The position numbers and the translations under genes are program-made. A stretch of 39,293 bases of DNA, from contig DVKJ01000029.1 of assembly GCA_018716065.1 (NCBI GenBank), forward strand, positions 1-39,293, given 5' to 3'. Below are positions 9,069 through 17,199 of the stretch, in pieces. The stretch comes from Candidatus Pelethosoma merdigallinarum. Lineage in GTDB: Bacteria > Bacillota_I > Bacilli_A > RF39 > UBA660. A model generated the notes under the pieces. That model saw nothing but the letters and a program-made list of their open reading frames with translations, searched no databases and had not been told where the DNA came from. How positions within the stretch are numbered: the stretch's first letter is position 1; each line of letters begins with the position of its first letter.

Positions 9069-11507
9069 ATGGATCAAATTCAAGAAAGACAATTTACAGA
9101 AGAGGTAAAAAAATCATTTATTAATTATGCAATGAGCGTTATTGTTGCCCGTGCTTTACCAGATGCAAGAGATGGATTAAAGCCCGTGCAACGTCGTATT
9201 GTTCATGGAATGAATGATTTAGGAGCCACAGTCTCTTCACCATATAAAAAATGTGCTCGTATTATCGGTGAAGTTATGGGTAAGTATCACCCACATGGTG
9301 ATAGTTCAATCTATGAAGCATTAGTTCGTATGGCTCAAGACTTTTCATATCGTTATATGATCGTCGATGGTCATGGAAACTTTGGTTCTATTGACGGTGA
9401 CGGTGCCGCCGCGCAACGTTATACTGAGGCTCGTATGTCTAAAATTAGTATGGAATTAGTTCGTGATATCAATAAAAATACGGTTAATTTTATTCCTAAC
9501 TATGATGGAGAGGAAAAAGAACCTGAAGTATTACCAGCTCGTTTTCCAAACCTTTTAGTGAATGGTTCAACTGGAATCGCTGTTGGTATGGCAACGAATA
9601 TTCCGCCACACAATTTAGGAGAAACCATTGATGGAGTTATTGCTTTAATTGATAATCCAGATATTACCATCGATGAATTAATGGAAAAAATCAAAGGTCC
9701 AGATTTTCCTACAGGAGCGATTATCTTAGGAAATAGTGGAATTAAAAAAGCTTATGAGACGGGAAAAGGCATTATTACAGTTCGTTCTCGTGCTGAAATT
9801 CATGAAGTAAAACCTGGAAAATCACAAATCATAGTTACAGAAATTCCATATATGGTCAATAAAGCTCGTATGATTGAACGTATTGCCAATCTAGTAAAAG
9901 AAAAAGTACTAGATGGTATTACGGATTTACGTGATGAATCAAATCGTGAGGGAATTCGTATCGTTATTGAACTACGCCGTGATGTTAATCCTAATGTATT
10001 ATTAAATAACTTATATAAACATACTGATTTACAAACATCATATGGTATTAATTCTCTTGCTTTAGTAGATGGAGCTCCAAGAATTTTATCTTTAAAAGAA
10101 ATGCTTGAAGTTTATTTAAATCATCAACGTGAAGTCATCATTCGTCGTACGCAATTTGATTTAGATAAAGCAGAAGCTCGTGTTCATATTTTAGAAGGTT
10201 TAAAAATCGCATTGGATAATATTGATGAAATTGTTCAATTATTAAAGAAAGCGAAAAATGATCAAGAAGCTACAGAACAACTTATTTCCCGCTTTAAATT
10301 AACGGAAATTCAAGCAAAAGCTATTCTAGAAATGCGTTTACGTCGTTTAACTGGCTTAGAACGTGAAAAGATCGAATCTGAATTAAAAGAATTAGAAGAA
10401 TTAATTGCTGAATTAAAATCTATTCTAGCTAGTTCAGAAAAGGTATTAGCGATCATTAAAGAAGAATTAACAGAAATTAAAAATAAATATGGCGATGAAC
10501 GTCGCACATCAATTGATATGTCTGCAATCGATTATATTGAAGATGAATCATTAATTCCTGTAGAAAACATTGTTGTAACATTAACGAATAAAGGTTATAT
10601 TAAACGTGTAACAACGGAAACTTATCGTTCACAAAATCGTGGTGGAGTTGGTGTTAAAGGAATGAGTACCAACGAAGAAGATTTTGTAGAAAATATGATA
10701 TCTATGACCACCCATGATTATTTACTTTTCTTTACAAATAAGGGTAAAGTATACCGTATTAAAGGATATGAGGTACCATTATATGGACGTCAATCTAAAG
10801 GATTACCAATCATAAATTTACTTCCAATTGAAAAAGATGAAGTAGTAAAAGTCATGTTGAAAGTAGAAAATGAAGAACAATCTCGATTTATTGTATTTTG
10901 TACACAAAATGGAGTTGTAAAACGTACTGATATTAAAGAATTTGATAATATTCGTAAGAGTGGTAAAATTGCAATTACACTTCGTGATGGTGATGAGTTA
11001 ATAGCTGCTAAAAAAACGTCAGGAAATAGTGAAATCTTAATTGCAGCTTCAAATGGACGTATGGTTCGATTTGACGAAAGTGAAGCTCGTGTAATGGGTC
11101 GAAGCGCATCCGGCGTCAAAGGAATTGACATAGAAAACGGAATATGTGTTGGATGTGAAGTTTCAGATGAAAATCAACAAATCCTTGTTGTAACTGAAAA
11201 AGGATATGGTAAGAAAACCGATTTAAGTGAATACCGTAAAACTCATCGTGGAAGTAAAGGTGTAAAAGCTCTTAATATTACAGATAAGAATGGAAACTTA
11301 GTTGCATTCAAAACAGTTCATGGTGATGAAGATCTTATGATTATGACAAACAGCGGAGTAATTATAAGATTACCACTTGAACAAGTTTCTACAACTGGAC
11401 GTGTTGCCCAAGGAGTTCGTTTAATTCATTTAAAAGATGATCAAATGGTAAGTACCGTTACTACAATCCAAAAAGAGGTAGAAAACATTGAAAGTGAAGA
11501 AGAATAA
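9069..11507 (+). CDS. gyrA: DNA gyrase subunit A
   Basis: This is the DNA-cleaving subunit of gyrase. The catalytic tyrosine is Y118 in [11 protein letters not shown]. The quinolone-determining region reads [10 protein letters not shown], with Ser79 and Glu83 at the positions of E. coli Ser83 and Asp87, which is the usual wild-type pattern in Gram-positives. The C-terminal beta-pinwheel has six repeats. Its GyrA box, normally Q(R/K)RGG(R/K)G, reads QNRGGVG at residues 522-528, so two basic residues are missing. GyrA rather than ParC identity rests on the recF-gyrB linkage. The protein ends in an acidic tail, within a terminator stem. Confidence 0.97.
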   Translation: MDQIQERQFTEEVKKSFINYAMSVIVARALPDARDGLKPVQRRIVHGMNDLGATVSSPYKKCARIIGEVMGKYHPHGDSSIYEALVRMAQDFSYRYMIVDGHGNFGSIDGDGAAAQRYTEARMSKISMELVRDINKNTVNFIPNYDGEEKEPEVLPARFPNLLVNGSTGIAVGMATNIPPHNLGETIDGVIALIDNPDITIDELMEKIKGPDFPTGAIILGNSGIKKAYETGKGIITVRSRAEIHEVKPGKSQIIVTEIPYMVNKARMIERIANLVKEKVLDGITDLRDESNREGIRIVIELRRDVNPNVLLNNLYKHTDLQTSYGINSLALVDGAPRILSLKEMLEVYLNHQREVIIRRTQFDLDKAEARVHILEGLKIALDNIDEIVQLLKKAKNDQEATEQLISRFKLTEIQAKAILEMRLRRLTGLEREKIESELKELEELIAELKSILASSEKVLAIIKEELTEIKNKYGDERRTSIDMSAIDYIEDESLIPVENIVVTLTNKGYIKRVTTETYRSQNRGGVGVKGMSTNEEDFVENMISMTTHDYLLFFTNKGKVYRIKGYEVPLYGRQSKGLPIINLLPIEKDEVVKVMLKVENEEQSRFIVFCTQNGVVKRTDIKEFDNIRKSGKIAITLRDGDELIAAKKTSGNSEILIAASNGRMVRFDESEARVMGRSASGVKGIDIENGICVGCEVSDENQQILVVTEKGYGKKTDLSEYRKTHRGSKGVKALNITDKNGNLVAFKTVHGDEDLMIMTNSGVIIRLPLEQVSTTGRVAQGVRLIHLKDDQMVSTVTTIQKEVENIESEEE

Positions 11508-11522
11508 TCTTCACTTTTTTTG
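11491..11522 (+). terminator. Terminator of the recF-gyrB-gyrA operon
   Basis: A perfect 10-bp stem, AAAGTGAAGA (11491-11500) with TCTTCACTTT (11508-11517), leads into a T-run. The stem contains the end of gyrA. Confidence 0.88.
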
Positions 11523-11524
11523 TA

Positions 11525-11548
11525 AAAATATTGCCCGGGCAATATTTT
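11525..11548. promoter_or_regulatory. 24-bp perfect palindrome resembling a Noc-binding site
   Basis: The 12-base arm AAAATATTGCCC is followed directly by its exact complement, with no spacer. The core ATTGCCCGGGCAAT matches 12 of 14 bases of the Noc-binding consensus ATTTCCCGGGAAAT. It lies 28 bases before the parS array. A second terminator for gyrA is less likely, as there is no loop and only TTTT follows. Confidence 0.5.
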
Positions 11549-11575
11549 AGGTAATTATATATATTTTTTTAACAA

Positions 11576-11842
11576 CGTTTCACGTGAAACATAGAAAATA
11601 AAATATGAATAGAACAATGTTTCACGTGAAACATAAGAAATAGAATATAAATAAAACAATGTTCCATGTGAAACATATGAAATAGAATATAAATAAACAA
11701 TGTTTTACGTGAAACATATGAAATAGAATATAAATAAAACAATGTTTCACGTGAAACATAGGAAATAGAACATAAATAGAACAATGTTTCACGTGAAACA
11801 TAGGAAATAAAGTATAAATAAAACAATGTTTCACGTGAAACA
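11576..11842. repeat. parS: Tandem array of seven parS sites, 42-bp period
   Basis: The parS consensus TGTTTCACGTGAAACA (Spo0J/ParB site) occurs seven times: 11576-11591 (15/16, first base C), 11618-11633 (perfect), 11660-11675 (14/16), 11701-11716 (15/16), 11743-11758, 11785-11800 and 11827-11842 (all perfect). Start-to-start distances are 42, 42, 41, 42, 42 and 42 bases. The 25-26-base AT-rich spacers are also alike (form TAGGAAATAGAATATAAATA), so the whole 42-bp unit has been duplicated. ParB loads here, spreads, and recruits SMC condensin for origin segregation. The parA and parB genes are not in the window. This 240-base stretch holds no gene; open frames across it are translations of the repeat. 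Confidence 0.95.
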
Positions 11843-11875
11843 TATAATAATCTGTTTATTAAATGCTATATTTGC

Positions 11876-11904
11876 TTGAAAAAATATTTAAAATTCGTTA
11901 TATT
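11876..11904 (+). promoter_or_regulatory. Promoter of the SRP RNA gene
   Basis: TTGAAA (11876-11881) and TATATT (11899-11904) have a 17-base spacer, and the predicted start falls on the first base of the SRP RNA stem at about 11911. Confidence 0.8.
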
Positions 11905-11910
11905 ATCTAT

Positions 11911-11990
11911 GACGCAACAATAATGATTGAACCAGGTCAGAGTTGGAAGACAGCAGCCTTAAGGTCCTCTTATTGTGTGCGTCTTTTATT
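11911..11990 (+). ncRNA. ffs: Signal recognition particle RNA, small (4.5S) form
   Basis: The conserved domain IV is visible: ACCAGGTCAGA, then GGAAGACAGCAGCC, then AAGGTCC, forming the symmetric and asymmetric loops bound by Ffh. The ends GACGCA (11911-11916) and TGCGTC (11978-11983) close the stem, extended by ACAATAA with TTATTGT, and TTTTATTTT follows as terminator. At about 75-80 bases it has domain IV only; there is no room for the Alu-like domain of the long Bacillus SRP RNA. Position between the gyrase genes and tadA/dnaX matches other Firmicutes. Confidence 0.9.
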
Positions 11991-12012
11991 TTAAAAGAAG
12001 TAAGGTGATCCT

Positions 12013-12459
12013 ATGGATGAAAAATATATGAGACTTGCTTTAGAAGAAGCTAAAAAGTCATATGAAAGTGATGATGTTCCTGTTGGTGCAGTTATGGTAT
12101 ATCATGATCAAGTAATTGCTAAAACACATAATTTGAAACACACGAATCAAATAGCGACACATCATGCAGAAATTTTAGCTATTAATTCCGCATGTAAACA
12201 ATTGAATAATTGGCATTTGGATGAATGTACTTTATATGTAACAATGGAACCTTGTTTAATGTGTGCGGGAGCTATTCTTCAGTCACGTATTAAACGCTTA
12301 GTATATGCGACAACAAATCCTAAGTTTGGGTATGTAGATAGTATTGATCATGTATTAAATCGTTCGGAAAATAATCATGAAGTTGAAGTAGTATCTGGTG
12401 TTTGTAAAACAGAAGCAGCAGAATTGCTAAAAGACTTTTTTCTAGAAAAAAGGAATTAA
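12013..12459 (+). CDS. tadA: tRNA-specific adenosine-34 deaminase
   Basis: TadA deaminates adenosine 34 of tRNA-Arg(ACG) to inosine, allowing decoding of CGU, CGC and CGA. The zinc cytidine-deaminase-fold motifs are HAEI (His and catalytic Glu) and PCLMCAGA (two Cys). The 148-residue length is standard. The ATG at 12013 has AAGGTGAT just upstream. It sits between the SRP RNA and dnaX, as in many Bacilli. The frequent CGT arginine codons in the neighbouring genes are consistent with use of this tRNA. Confidence 0.95.
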   Translation: MDEKYMRLALEEAKKSYESDDVPVGAVMVYHDQVIAKTHNLKHTNQIATHHAEILAINSACKQLNNWHLDECTLYVTMEPCLMCAGAILQSRIKRLVYATTNPKFGYVDSIDHVLNRSENNHEVEVVSGVCKTEAAELLKDFFLEKRN

Positions 12460-12482
12460 AATTCAAAGTTAATTCCTTTTTT
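12446..12482 (+). terminator. Terminator of tadA
   Basis: A perfect 14-base stem, AAAAAAGGAATTAA (12446-12459) with TTAATTCCTTTTTT (12469-12482), has a 9-base loop and includes the tadA stop codon. Confidence 0.88.
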
Positions 12483-12499
12483 AATAAGACTAAAAATGT

Positions 12500-12505
12500 T
12501 ATAAT
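12500..12505 (+). promoter_or_regulatory. Probable -10 element of the dnaX operon
   Basis: TATAAT occurs in the 65-base gap between tadA and dnaX, right after the tadA terminator. The best -35, TTTTTA at 16 bases, is weak and overlaps the terminator T-run. The implied leader is only about a dozen bases before the dnaX start. Confidence 0.5.
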
Positions 12506-12524
12506 AAATGTCAGAGGTGATAAT

Positions 12525-14267
12525 ATGTATCAAGCATTATACAGAAAATATAGACCGCAATCTTTGGACGAAGTTGCTGGTCAAAAAGTAATTACCAAGA
12601 CGATTACCAACGAAATAATGCATAATAAATTATCACATGCTTATTTATTTGCTGGACCACGTGGTACGGGAAAAACAAGTATTGCTAAAATCATTGCTAA
12701 AATTATTAATTGTGAACATCCTAACGGAATAAAGCCTTGCGAAGAATGTGTAAATTGTACACAATTTAATTTGAAGCAATCTACAGATATTATTGAAATC
12801 GACGCTGCTTCTAATAATGGAGTCGATGAAATTCGTGAATTAAAATCGAAAGTAAATCTTGTTCCTACTACTGGGAAATATAAAATTTATATTATTGATG
12901 AGGTACATATGCTTACTGTAGGAGCTTTTAATGCTTTGTTAAAAACATTAGAAGAACCACCAGCTCATATCATTTTTATTCTTGCAACAACCGATCCCCA
13001 TAAAATACCAAATACAATCTTATCTCGTTGTCAACGATTTGATTTTGAAAAAATATCTGAGAACGATATTGTAGATCGTTTAAAGCATATCGTTGAAGTG
13101 GAAAATATTCAAATTCAAGAAGATGCACTTCACGAGATCGCCCGTTTATCAGATGGTGGAATGCGCGATTCAATTAGCATGTTAGATCAAGTCATTTCTT
13201 ACGTAGATGAAGGTGTAACAATAACAGCTAAAGAAGTTCATGAAATGAATGGATCCCTTTCACAAATTCAATTGACGGAGTTTATGAATACCTTTATTCA
13301 TCACGATTTGGAAAATGTTTTTTTGTTGGTTGATCAATATAATCAATCTGGAATGAATATTATTAAACTGACGGAAGAAATTATTTTATATTTACGTAAT
13401 CTAATGTTATATAAAGAAGTTCCTCAATATTTCCAACACCATCATTTTGATCTAGATATTTACAAAAATATTGCCCAGGAAATAAATTTGACGGAAATTA
13501 TTTCGATGATTGAGGTCTTAAATCAATCTTTAAATGAAATGAAAGGAGCTAGTTCTCCTAAAATCATATTGGAAATGACTTTAATTAAGTTATTATCACA
13601 CACAAGTGTACAAAATACACAAAGTGAAATTGTTAAAAATGATATTAAAGTTGAAGAAGTTTCTGTTCCATCAAAAACAAAAACAGAAACGAAGACAGTA
13701 CAGGAAAATAAAACGGTAAAAATAGAATCAAATAAGGAAGAGAATGAAAAAAAAGATTCTGCTCCATTAGAAATTTCACCGGTTGATTTAGAAATAAAAG
13801 AAAAGATGAAACAGGTGAAACAAATTCGTATTGATAATGCTTTATCAAAATTAGATAAAAGAGTGATTTTATCGATTCGACAAATGGAAGGAGAAATCCG
13901 TTCTAAGATCTTAGATCCTGAGTTTAATCAAGTGGCTTCCATGGTGATGGATGGAGCTTTAAAAGCAGCGGGAAATGAATATTTAGTTTATGTATATCCT
14001 GATGAAAATAGTTCGGATTTATTTAATGAAAATATTCTTTTAACAGAAAAAATGTTTGAACAAATTTTCCATCATTCCTATCATTTAATTTCAACGTATC
14101 AAGATGATTGGGATGTCATAAAAAATGAATTTAATCATAAATTAAAAAAATATGAATATCAAGAAGAAACCTATTCACTCGAACAACTACTTAATGGAAA
14201 TAAAGATTCTAAAAAAGAAAAAGATCAAATGCAAGAGTTGTTTGGTGATATTGTAGAGTATCAATAA
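12525..14267 (+). CDS. dnaX: DNA polymerase III tau/gamma subunit
   Basis: This is the clamp-loader ATPase that opens the beta clamp and, as tau, tethers polymerase and helicase. The AAA+ domain has Walker A GPRGTGKT (residues 44-51), zinc ligands C63, C72, C75 and C78, Walker B IIDEVHM and the sensor/arginine-finger SRCQRFDF. Domain III ends near residue 370. A K/E-rich linker with an uninterrupted run of eight A (13747-13754) follows. The C-terminal tau domain extends to residue 580. GAGGTGAT precedes the ATG. ybaB and recR follow closely, the typical dnaX-ybaB-recR operon. The A-run may allow a shortened gamma-like product. Confidence 0.96.
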   Translation: MYQALYRKYRPQSLDEVAGQKVITKTITNEIMHNKLSHAYLFAGPRGTGKTSIAKIIAKIINCEHPNGIKPCEECVNCTQFNLKQSTDIIEIDAASNNGVDEIRELKSKVNLVPTTGKYKIYIIDEVHMLTVGAFNALLKTLEEPPAHIIFILATTDPHKIPNTILSRCQRFDFEKISENDIVDRLKHIVEVENIQIQEDALHEIARLSDGGMRDSISMLDQVISYVDEGVTITAKEVHEMNGSLSQIQLTEFMNTFIHHDLENVFLLVDQYNQSGMNIIKLTEEIILYLRNLMLYKEVPQYFQHHHFDLDIYKNIAQEINLTEIISMIEVLNQSLNEMKGASSPKIILEMTLIKLLSHTSVQNTQSEIVKNDIKVEEVSVPSKTKTETKTVQENKTVKIESNKEENEKKDSAPLEISPVDLEIKEKMKQVKQIRIDNALSKLDKRVILSIRQMEGEIRSKILDPEFNQVASMVMDGALKAAGNEYLVYVYPDENSSDLFNENILLTEKMFEQIFHHSYHLISTYQDDWDVIKNEFNHKLKKYEYQEETYSLEQLLNGNKDSKKEKDQMQELFGDIVEYQ

Positions 14268-14285
14268 TAGAAAGAGGAGATAAAT

Positions 14286-14582
14286 ATGAATATACAAGCA
14301 ATGATGAAACAAGCACAAAAATTACAAAAAGATATGATGAATGCGAAGAATGAAATTGATGAGATGACTTTTACAGGGAAATCATCTTTTGTAACAGTAG
14401 AAGTAAATGGTAAAAAAGAAATTTTGAAAGTAACGATTAATAGTGACCATTTAGATAAAGAAGATATAGAAATGGTAGAAGATATGATTATGGTTGCGAC
14501 GAATGATGCGATGAAACAAGTGGATAAAGTAACAGAAGATAAACTTGGGAAATATACACAAGGAATGCCAGGATTGTTTTAA
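14286..14582 (+). CDS. ybaB: YbaB/EbfC-family nucleoid-associated protein
   Basis: A 98-residue member of the YbaB/EbfC DNA-binding family, dimeric tweezer-shaped proteins almost always encoded between dnaX and recR. The start NIQAMMKQAQKLQKDM and the tail GMPGLF are diagnostic. AGAGGAG lies upstream of the ATG. Its precise role is not settled in any organism; nucleoid binding and a link to recombination are known for relatives. Confidence 0.93.
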   Translation: MNIQAMMKQAQKLQKDMMNAKNEIDEMTFTGKSSFVTVEVNGKKEILKVTINSDHLDKEDIEMVEDMIMVATNDAMKQVDKVTEDKLGKYTQGMPGLF

Positions 14583-14584
14583 TT

Positions 14585-15187
14585 ATGATGAATTATCCTA
14601 AAACGATTCGTTCTTTAATTGAATGTTATAAAAAATTACCAGGTATTGGTGAAAAGACTGCCGAGCGTCTCGCTCTTGCAACCATGGATATGGATGATGA
14701 AGTCATACATTCTTTTTCAGAATCTTTAATTGGTGTTAAAACAAAAATTAAACGTTGTAAGTGTTGCCATAATTTAACAGAAGATGATTTGTGTATGATT
14801 TGTACGGATCCTACACGTAGTCATGAAACCATTTGTGTAGTAGAAGAACCACGTAATGTTATTTCTTTTGAAAAAACAGGTACTTATCATGGTATGTATC
14901 ATGTTTTAGATGGACTTATTTCCCCATTGGATGGAATAAATCCAGAAGATATCCATATTGATTCATTAGTGGAACGTATCGAACAAGAACAAGTAAAAGA
15001 AGTAATACTTGCTCTTCGACCAAGTATTGAAGGAGAAACAACTTCTTTATATATTTCAAAAAAATTGGAAAATACTGGAGTTACTATTACTAAGATTGCG
15101 CATGGAATCCCAATTGGTGCGGATATGGAGTATATTGATTCCTTAACTTTAGGAATGGCTTTAGAAGATCGTAAACCTGTCTCATAA
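14585..15187 (+). CDS. recR: Recombination protein RecR
   Basis: RecR forms a ring clamp and, with RecO and RecF, mediates loading of RecA at single-strand gaps. The helix-hairpin-helix appears in LPGIGEKTAERLA. The zinc finger has the cysteines of CKCCHNLTEDDLCMIC. The Toprim domain includes VVEEPRNV and later ALRPSIEGETT. The length of 200 residues is typical. It begins 2 bases after the ybaB stop and lacks a strong ribosome-binding site, so translation is probably coupled. Two ATGs in a row (14585, 14588) make the exact start uncertain by one codon. Confidence 0.95.
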   Translation: MMNYPKTIRSLIECYKKLPGIGEKTAERLALATMDMDDEVIHSFSESLIGVKTKIKRCKCCHNLTEDDLCMICTDPTRSHETICVVEEPRNVISFEKTGTYHGMYHVLDGLISPLDGINPEDIHIDSLVERIEQEQVKEVILALRPSIEGETTSLYISKKLENTGVTITKIAHGIPIGADMEYIDSLTLGMALEDRKPVS

Positions 15188-15228
15188 TTGTTTTCCCCTT
15201 TTCATATATTGAAGAGAGGTGGACAATC

Positions 15229-15417
15229 ATGTTAAAAAAACTGTTTCATTTAATTAGAAGAGTAGTTGTTAGTGCGTTTGTATTATATGGGTATAATTTA
15301 ATCGTCGGACCTTTAAATATGATGATTCCAATTAATATTATTACGGTAGGTCTTTTAACCATCTTTGGCGTCCCTGCCTTAGTCTCACTGATTGTGATAC
15401 TAGTATTAGTTTATTAG
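15229..15417 (+). CDS. bofA: BofA-like small membrane protein
   Basis: A 62-residue membrane protein with two hydrophobic segments. The C-terminal half, PINIITVGLLTIFGVPALVSL, matches the conserved core of the pro-sigma-K processing inhibitor BofA family. In B. subtilis BofA stabilises SpoIVFA/FB in the outer forespore membrane. Its place after recR is the same as bofA in B. subtilis. AGAGAGGTGG precedes the ATG. The family call is good; a sporulation role here is inference, since SpoIVFB and sigma-K are not in the window. Confidence 0.8.
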   Translation: MLKKLFHLIRRVVVSAFVLYGYNLIVGPLNMMIPINIITVGLLTIFGVPALVSLIVILVLVY

Positions 15418-15430
15418 AAATGTGGTGTGT

Positions 15431-16396
15431 ATGATGATGTTGGATGAATTTAAACAAGAACAGCCAATTGCGTATAAAATGTTAGTGAATTCATTAAAAA
15501 AGAATCGTTGTTCTCATGCCTATTTATTTGAGACCAAACACTATCCCAAAAAAAATGAATTAGCTTTAGCGTTCGCAAAGTATCTTTTATGTCCTTCTCA
15601 TCACACATCAAAAGATGATGGAGAAAGTTGTACGGTATGTAAACGTATTGAAGATGGTAATTTTACAGAATTAAAAACGATTGAGCCAGATGGTGCGTGG
15701 ATTAAAAAAGAACAAATAGACGAGCTTCAAAAATCCTTTAGTACCAAGTCTGTAGAAAGTTCTAGAAAAGTATATATTATTCATTCTGCCGAAAAAATGA
15801 ATGCGAGTGCGGCAAACTCTATTTTGAAATTCTTAGAGGAACCAGAAGAAAATATTGTAGCTATTTTACTAACCGATAACGTTTATCAATTACTTAATAC
15901 AATTGTATCTCGTTGTCAAAGAATTCCTTTACAAGATATCAATAGTGAAGAAAATCTTTCTACGTTAGAAAAAGTAGCTTATATGATCAAAAATACAAGT
16001 GAAGAAATTCAAGAATTTATTCAGGATGAAAAAAATGAGGACAAGCTTCACGCGATTGTTCATTTTGCATTAGAGTATGAAAAGGAACATAAAAATGTAT
16101 TATTAAATAGTAAAAAATTGTGGTTTGATGTTTTCAGTGATCGTGACAAAATGAGTGATGGTTTAGAACTATTAGTCTTATTTTATAAAGATGTATTAAA
16201 TCACAAACTACATTTAAAATTAGATATTTTCCAAGAATATATCGATCAAGTAGAAACATTAACGAAACTACTTACTCCAGAAGATATTTGTAATCGTTTA
16301 GATGTAATACTGGAATATAAAAATTATTTAAAGGTAAACGCAAACATTAATCTTTTATTCGATAAATTAGTGATAGAACTAGAAAGGAGAAGATAA
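15431..16396 (+). CDS. holB: DNA polymerase III delta-prime subunit
   Basis: This is the stator subunit of the clamp loader, partner of DnaX and HolA. The AAA+ fold with SHAYLFE, NSILKFLEEP and the SRCQRIP motif (arginine finger) is evident, while the P-loop is degenerate, as usual for delta-prime. A cysteine cluster, C-x15-C-x2-C in the region after LLCPSHH, suggests a zinc finger. Three consecutive ATGs (15431, 15434, 15437) follow GGTG; I list the first, but the middle one has equally good spacing. It ends 2 bases before ricT. Confidence 0.92.
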   Translation: MMMLDEFKQEQPIAYKMLVNSLKKNRCSHAYLFETKHYPKKNELALAFAKYLLCPSHHTSKDDGESCTVCKRIEDGNFTELKTIEPDGAWIKKEQIDELQKSFSTKSVESSRKVYIIHSAEKMNASAANSILKFLEEPEENIVAILLTDNVYQLLNTIVSRCQRIPLQDINSEENLSTLEKVAYMIKNTSEEIQEFIQDEKNEDKLHAIVHFALEYEKEHKNVLLNSKKLWFDVFSDRDKMSDGLELLVLFYKDVLNHKLHLKLDIFQEYIDQVETLTKLLTPEDICNRLDVILEYKNYLKVNANINLLFDKLVIELERRR

Positions 16397-16398
16397 TA

Positions 16399-17199
16399 AT
16401 GAAAGAAGTCATTGGTGTTACGTTTGATGGAAAAAGTAAAATTTATTATTTTTCTCCCAATCAACGAAAAATCAAAAAGAACATTAATGTAATTGTTGAA
16501 ATGGAACGTGGATTACAGTTTGGACAAGTTGTATTAGAAAACTTTGAAGTATCCGAAGACAAACTTATAAGTCCTTTGAAAAATATTGTTCGTATTGCGA
16601 GTCGTGATGACTATAGAAAACACCGACGTAATATGAAAGATGCGAATTATGCTTTGAAAAAATGTCGATACTTAGTAGATGAATTAGAGATGAAGATGAA
16701 AGTACTAGATGCTAGTTTTACTTTTGATCGTAGTCAGTTAGCTTTTCGTTTTCTTGCAGATACTCGAATAGATTTTCGTGAATTAGCGAAACGTCTTGCA
16801 TCCATCTACCACACGCGTATTGAGTTACGCCAAGTCGGTGTTCGTGATAAAGCAAAAGAAATTGGTGGAATTGGTAGTTGTGGTCATGAATTATGTTGTA
16901 CTCGTTTTTTAAAGGAATTTGATTCGGTAACGATTAATATGGCTAAGGATCAAGGTATCGCCTTAAATCCAACTAAGATTAATGGTTTATGTGGACGTTT
17001 ATTGTGTTGTTTAAAATATGAAGATGAATGTTATAAGGAATGTAAGAAATTACTTCCTACTATTGGTTCTACTTACAAAACTTCGCAAGGTGAAGGAAAA
17101 GTAGTGAGTGTTGATGTTCTAACTAATATGGTTACTGTGGACGTCCCTGAGGTAGGATGGATCAAAGAAAAGGTGGAAACTCATGGAAGTCGTTCATGA
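16399..17199 (+). CDS. ricT: RicT (YaaT), PSP1-domain Y-complex protein
   Basis: A 266-residue PSP1 C-terminal-domain protein. In B. subtilis, RicT with RicA and RicF forms an Fe-S-bearing complex that stimulates RNase Y in mRNA maturation and affects competence, sporulation and biofilm. The cysteine-rich centre is clear: GSCGHELCCTRFL, then GLCGRLLCC, then CYKEC. These supply the cluster ligands. It lies directly between holB and trmN, as in B. subtilis but without yabA. Its last 17 bases overlap the next gene. Confidence 0.93.
   Translation: MKEVIGVTFDGKSKIYYFSPNQRKIKKNINVIVEMERGLQFGQVVLENFEVSEDKLISPLKNIVRIASRDDYRKHRRNMKDANYALKKCRYLVDELEMKMKVLDASFTFDRSQLAFRFLADTRIDFRELAKRLASIYHTRIELRQVGVRDKAKEIGGIGSCGHELCCTRFLKEFDSVTINMAKDQGIALNPTKINGLCGRLLCCLKYEDECYKECKKLLPTIGSTYKTSQGEGKVVSVDVLTNMVTVDVPEVGWIKEKVETHGSRS

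Noticed and set aside
10790-11131. Minus-strand open frame of 113 codons inside gyrA
   Set aside because: Antisense shadow of the gyrA beta-pinwheel, with serine-rich low-complexity translation.
11576-11842. CRISPR array
   Set aside because: Regular repeat-spacer spacing looks similar, but the spacers are near-identical to each other, the repeat is a known 16-bp palindrome, and there are no cas genes.
11569-11843. Two minus-strand open frames of 85 and 73 codons with repeated FHVKHC-like blocks
   Set aside because: They are translations of the parS repeat in different frames. The 42-base unit is a multiple of three, which keeps the frames open. No ribosome-binding site and no family resemblance.
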